Assembly (NCBI GenBank): GCA_963824225.1
Contig: CAWGOF010000002.1
Location: forward strand, 372,001 to 436,000
DNA length: 64,000 bases
Origin: CAWGOF01 sp963824225
GTDB taxonomy: Bacteria; Acidobacteriota; Polarisedimenticolia; Polarisedimenticolales; Polarisedimenticolaceae
Direction of reading: 5' to 3'
Shown here: piece by piece, positions 60,861 through 64,000 of the stretch
How positions within the stretch are numbered: position 1 is the stretch's first letter
Layout of the letters: every line of letters begins with the position of its first letter
Made by a program: the position numbers and the translations under genes
The notes under the pieces: model-generated
Database searches by the model: none
Told to the model about the DNA's origin: nothing
Seen by the model: the letters and a program-made list of their open reading frames with translations, nothing else

Positions 60861-61322
60861 ATGAGCGTCCGCGATTTTGTAACGAACCCGCGGAATTTTC
60901 TGGACATCAATCGAGCGATCCGTCGCGCGCTTCGTTTGCGCAGACGAGAGTCGCCGATCGCGCGGCGCATTCTCCTCGTCGAGGAGGAGGCCTGGTCGCG
61001 CAAGGCGCTCGCGCGCATCCTCGAGCACGCGGGGTACGAAGTCGTGCCTGCAGGCAGCGGGTCACAGGCCGTCGCCATTCTGGGTCACCAGTTCGTCGAC
61101 CTCGTCGTCGCGGACGTCGCGCTCGCGCACGCCGACGGTGTCGAGCTCGTTCGACGGCTGCACGACGAGCAACCGGCGTTGCGCATCGTGGCGATCGCAT
61201 CGCAGCAGGGCTCGGAGCGAGAGCTCGAGGCGACGTTCGCCGTCGGGGCCACGCGCACCGTCACCGCGCCGTTCGAGGGGCGTCGACTCGTCGACGCGAT
61301 TCGCGATCTGCTCGGGCGCTGA
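60861..61322 (+). CDS. Degenerate response-regulator receiver protein
   Basis: 153 residues. A 35-residue leader (MSVRDFVTNPRNFLDINRAI and an Arg-rich helix) precedes a receiver domain: RRILLVEEEAWSRKALARIL with an acidic pocket, phospho-acceptor Asp in LVVADVALA, then VAIASQQ and a final VTAPFEG where Lys is expected (TKPF). The missing Lys should weaken the phospho-switch. There is no output domain and no kinase nearby. The ATG at 60861 is chosen over an open frame back to 60759. The last 8 bases before the next gene are not coding. Confidence 0.7.
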   Translation: MSVRDFVTNPRNFLDINRAIRRALRLRRRESPIARRILLVEEEAWSRKALARILEHAGYEVVPAGSGSQAVAILGHQFVDLVVADVALAHADGVELVRRLHDEQPALRIVAIASQQGSERELEATFAVGATRTVTAPFEGRRLVDAIRDLLGR

Positions 61323-61330
61323 AGGCCGCC

Positions 61331-62401
61331 TCAGTCGCGCAGCGTGACGCCGAGACCGGCATCCGCGCGGATCTCGAGCCGGCCGTCTACGAGAGCGAAC
61401 CCGCCTTGCGCCGGATCGCGCGCCAGGTCGAAGCTTCCGTCGAGATCGAGGTACCGCGTCGCCGGCGACGCGTACGCCGCGTGGAGCGCTGCGGCGATGC
61501 TCACCACGCTCTCGTCCATGCATCCCCACATCAACGTTCGGCCGGAGCATTCGGCGATCCGCGCGATCGACCGCGCGGGCGCGATGCCTCCGGACTTCAT
61601 GAGCTTGATCACGAACGTGCCGCACGCCGGCTCGGGCCGCAGCAGGTCGATCGCATCCCGATCGGTCTGCACGCTCTCGTCGAGCGCCAGGCGCTCGCGC
61701 AGTCCGCGCGGCAGCGCCCGGATCTCCTCGAGCCCCTCGGCCGCGATCGGCTGCTCGAGGAACTCGAGGTCCAGCTCATCGAGGAGCGGCGCGAACCGCA
61801 GCGTCGCCGCGACGTCGTACCCCTCGTTCGCGTCGCAGCGGATCCGGACGCCCGGTCCGACCGCCTCGCGCAGGCGAAACAGCCGGTCGACGTCCTCGTC
61901 GAGCGCGAGCCCGAGCTTCACCTTGAGGCACGTGAATCCCGCGGCGACGTACTCCTGGGCCTGCGCGACCGCCGTCTCGGCGGCCTGGATCCCGAGCGTC
62001 ACGGACGTCGGGAGCGGTGCGTGGGTACGTCCCAGGAAATCGACGATCGGAACACCGGCCCACCGGCCGAACGCGTCGTGCAGCGCGATGTCGACTGCGG
62101 CTTGCGCGGCGGGTGTCCGGGCCAGCGCTTCGTCGGTCCACGCGCACAGCGCCCCCAGATGGCGGACGTCCCGTCCGATGAGCGGCTCGAGGCGCGGCGT
62201 ATCGAGCGCTTCCGCGCACGCCGAGGGCGTCTCTCCCGTGACGCCCTCGGCGGGGGACGCTGCACCGATCCCGACCGCCGAGCCCTCGGTCACGACGCGC
62301 ACGAAGAACAGATCGACCGCCAGCCGCGTCCCGCGCGTGATCGTGTACGGACGGGACAGCGGAACCGCGTCCTTCCAGCTCTCGACTCGCACGATCCTCA
62401 T
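61331..62401 (-). CDS. dgcA: Enolase-superfamily epimerase, DgcA-like (N-acetyl-D-glutamate racemase / dipeptide epimerase)
   Basis: 356 residues. The muconate-lactonising subgroup pattern is complete: acid/base KVKLG (KxK), metal ligands in RCDANEGY (Asp), EFLEQP (Glu) and LALDES (Asp), and the second-side Lys in FVIKLMKSGG; the substrate loop ends YLDLDGSFD. Such proteins are L-Ala-D/L-Glu epimerases, or, next to DUF1611, DgcA, which racemises N-acetyl-D-glutamate. The gene overlaps dgcN by ATGA. Context supports DgcA; sequence alone cannot exclude the dipeptide epimerase. Confidence 0.75.
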   Translation of the reverse strand: MRIVRVESWKDAVPLSRPYTITRGTRLAVDLFFVRVVTEGSAVGIGAASPAEGVTGETPSACAEALDTPRLEPLIGRDVRHLGALCAWTDEALARTPAAQAAVDIALHDAFGRWAGVPIVDFLGRTHAPLPTSVTLGIQAAETAVAQAQEYVAAGFTCLKVKLGLALDEDVDRLFRLREAVGPGVRIRCDANEGYDVAATLRFAPLLDELDLEFLEQPIAAEGLEEIRALPRGLRERLALDESVQTDRDAIDLLRPEPACGTFVIKLMKSGGIAPARSIARIAECSGRTLMWGCMDESVVSIAAALHAAYASPATRYLDLDGSFDLARDPAQGGFALVDGRLEIRADAGLGVTLRD

Positions 62402-63483
62402 CGCCCCGTCTCCCTGCGAGACAGCTCGCTCGCGATCCGCGAGGCGACGCGCTCCACACCGCTACCGAGCGGCAGAACGACGGGCACCTCGAGCTCGTGC
62501 TCGAGCCTCGCCCGCACGCGCTCGGCCTCGGCGCGTTCCAACCCGTCGTCGTTCAGCGCCACGGCCCACACGTCCGCACCGTACCGCCGCACCAGCTCGA
62601 CCTCGTCCTCGACTTGGGGCAACGGGATCTGCAGGCGCTCGAGACCCTTGAACCAGCGCCGGGCCGGTGCGTGCTGCAGCACGACGCCGTGCGTGCCGGC
62701 CGAGAGCAGCAGCTCGGCGCCGCACGGCCCGCTGGGGTTCCTCAGCCCCGACTGCCCTTCGAGCAGGATCACGTCGGGCCGATCCTCGCGCCAGCACTCG
62801 AGGATCGCGCGCTCGAGCTCCCCGGGGACGAAGTCGTTGGGGGTCGCGTCGAGCATGAACCCGTGCTCACGGCCTTGCAGCCATCCGGTCTGTCCCGTGT
62901 AGACCACCGAGGCGCGGATCTCGAGCCGGCCGAGCGCCTGCTCGAGCAGGTTGCACGTCGTGCGCTTGCCCAGCGCGCAGTCGGTCCCGAGCACCGAGAC
63001 GCGCAGTGCCGGCACCGACAGCACCTCCCCGGTCCAGAATCTGAGCTCGCGGATCGGCCGCGGACGGCGGATGTCGAGGATCCGCGCGCCGCTCGCCCGA
63101 GCCAGGCGCGCGATCTCCTCGTCGTCCCCGACGAGGTGGTGCAGGCCATTCACGATCGTCAGCCCGGCCCGAGCCGCGGCGACGAGATCGCCGTGCAGGT
63201 CGGGCGGGATCACACCGCCCTTCGTGGCGACGCCGACGATGCACGCAGCGGGTCGCTCGACGAGCGTGCGCAGCGCATCCTCGACCGACGCGAGAACCGC
63301 GATGCCTCGAGGCTGTCCGTCGAGTAGCTCGCCCGCGTCTCGACCGGTGCACGTCGAGTCGATGACGGCGAGGATTCGATAGCGACTCGGGCCGCGTATC
63401 AGACCATGCGCCGTCTTCGCGTGAATCTCCCGAAACGTGCCGTTCGTCAGAACGATGGCGGACTCGCTGGACGGGGCCGACAT
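62398..63483 (-). CDS. dgcN: DUF1611 protein, DgcN-like (D-glutamate N-acetyltransferase)
   Basis: 361 residues in two halves: a small N-terminal Rossmann-like domain (ACIVGVATKGGVIPPDLHGD) and a C-terminal P-loop-like domain with GTDCALGKRTTCNLLEQALG, the DUF1611 signature, then VYTGQTGWLQGREHGFML and LLEGQSGLRNPSG. In the known pair, DgcN acetylates D-glutamate so that DgcA can racemise the product. The start ATG at 63483 is assigned because upstream in-frame sequence (to 63696) is non-conserved. TATCAT at 63526-63531 (minus) is a possible -10. Confidence 0.78.
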   Translation of the reverse strand: MSAPSSESAIVLTNGTFREIHAKTAHGLIRGPSRYRILAVIDSTCTGRDAGELLDGQPRGIAVLASVEDALRTLVERPAACIVGVATKGGVIPPDLHGDLVAAARAGLTIVNGLHHLVGDDEEIARLARASGARILDIRRPRPIRELRFWTGEVLSVPALRVSVLGTDCALGKRTTCNLLEQALGRLEIRASVVYTGQTGWLQGREHGFMLDATPNDFVPGELERAILECWREDRPDVILLEGQSGLRNPSGPCGAELLLSAGTHGVVLQHAPARRWFKGLERLQIPLPQVEDEVELVRRYGADVWAVALNDDGLERAEAERVRARLEHELEVPVVLPLGSGVERVASRIASELSRRETGR

Positions 63484-63765
63484 CGCGCGCTCCTCGACGG
63501 GCGTTGCCCGCTCGCTCGGGCGGCGATGATAGCGCGAATCGCGAAACGCATCGCCGGCCGACGCCGACAGTGTTGTCGGCCACGACAACTCGTCTTTTTG
63601 CGTGACGCGATCGCGCATGGCTGTGATATGAATGACGCGTTCTCGGGTTCCACCGAGAAGCCGCGGCTTCGATCCAGCCGCTGGCGGAATACGCAACCCC
63701 CGGCAGCGACCGCGCGGGACGGGAAGTGACCCGCGCGGCGGCTGGACAGGAGTGGAGGAGGAAGA
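63484..63765. other. Divergent intergenic region with a small inverted repeat
   Basis: Between dgcN and the porin-like gene no coding is visible. GTTGTCG (63572-63578) and CGACAAC (63583-63589) form a perfect 7-bp stem with a four-base loop, followed after a few bases by TTTTT (63595-63599). It could be a terminator for plus-strand read-through or a regulator site for either gene. GGAGGAGGAAGA before 63766 is the ribosome site of the next gene. Confidence 0.5.
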
Positions 63766-64000
63766 ATGAGGCGGATGGGATTAGGCATCGTGCTGGCCCT
63801 GACGCTCGTGTTATGGCTAGCTCCGGTCGTAGCGCAAAGTCACGAGGTCGACGAGGGCGACAAGAAGTTCACGATCACCGGCGAGGTTCGTGCGCGGTGG
63901 GAATACTTCGACAACCTCACCGACTTCGCCGACCATGACGTATCGGCCGAAGCCACCGACGACGAGTACGACATCTTTCCGTATCGCGTGCGCATCGCCG
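63766..64000 (+). CDS. Outer-membrane porin-like protein (alginate-export type), 5' part only
   Basis: 78 codons before the window ends. A signal peptide (MRRMGLGIVLALTLVLWLAP, cleavage after VVAQ) is followed by the first strands KKFTITGEVRARWEYFDNLT and YDIFPYRVRIA. The GEVRxRWEYxDN start is typical of alginate-export/porin-like barrels. A very strong GGAGGAGG precedes the ATG. The rest of the gene lies outside the window. Confidence 0.7.
   Translation, partial: MRRMGLGIVLALTLVLWLAPVVAQSHEVDEGDKKFTITGEVRARWEYFDNLTDFADHDVSAEATDDEYDIFPYRVRIA

Noticed and set aside
60212..62902. A plus-strand open frame of 896 codons over the amidase and dgcA/dgcN region
   Set aside because: Low-complexity Arg/Ala-rich translation crossing three genes with real motifs on the other strand.

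Overview
The window is about 64 kb of uniformly very GC-rich DNA with dense, mostly intact genes. Both strands are coding and six ATGA/GTGA stop-start overlaps are visible. It reads as chromosome of an environmental Gram-negative bacterium: there are outer-membrane porins, a beta-barrel protein, an AsmA protein and many signal-peptide proteins. Myxobacteria-style Cys repeats, Ser/Thr kinases, thrombospondin type 3 repeats, TPR proteins and monooxygenase/TPR fusions suggest Myxococcota, Acidobacteriota, Binatota or a relative. The sequence alone does not settle the phylum. There are no rRNA operons, CRISPR arrays, prophages or insertion sequences. One tRNA gene, tRNA-Leu(TAA), is present.

Layout. 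0-4.7 kb: a HAF-repeat fragment fused to a broken porin start (a chimeric edge), a zinc alcohol dehydrogenase, an AsmA protein, a Gre-factor fragment, a DUF3597 protein and the tRNA. 4.7-12.7 kb: a PLP aminotransferase, a NarL-type two-component pair, an exported protein coupled to a TPR protein, a GT-C-like membrane protein and a tiny Cys-rich exported protein. 12.7-18 kb: an S9 peptidase and an OPT oligopeptide transporter, both riddled with single-base frameshifts, flanking an intact exported-protein gene. 18-24.7 kb: a CHASE2 adenylate/guanylate cyclase two bases downstream of a giant FecR-TPR-beta-barrel protein, then a metallo-beta-lactamase-fold hydrolase. 24.7-32.3 kb: a secreted Cys-repeat protein with a beta-propeller partner, then a Ser/Thr kinase and a GAF-PP2C phosphatase transcribed divergently from a nearly perfect 30-bp palindrome.

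32.3-43.7 kb is mostly housekeeping and stress genes: a translation factor of the EF-P family with an arginine-tipped loop, a GST, AlgH/YqgE, a SYLF protein, an SPFH protein with a small ribbon-helix-helix protein, a YhaO/YhaN-like nuclease pair overlapping an MFS gene, an esterase, and a MarR regulator coupled to arsenite methyltransferase ArsM behind a perfect operator palindrome. 43.7-53 kb is a secreted-protease island: one S8 protease and two tandem metzincin proteases whose N-terminal halves are nearly identical, the second broken by one base. 53-55 kb: a BlaI/BlaR1-like pair with its own promoter-operator. 55-60.7 kb: a three-gene cluster encoding a penicillin acylase, a sulfatase-like enzyme and a cytochrome c/copper monooxygenase/TPR protein. 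60.8-64 kb: a degenerate response regulator, the DgcA/DgcN D-glutamate pair and the start of another porin.

Common themes are extracellular protein breakdown (S8, metzincins, S9, OPT), envelope sensing (FecR/CHASE2, BlaR1-like M56, kinase/phosphatase) and small self-contained regulated modules (MarR-ArsM, BlaI-M56). All functions are inferred from sequence motifs read by eye; no database search was run.
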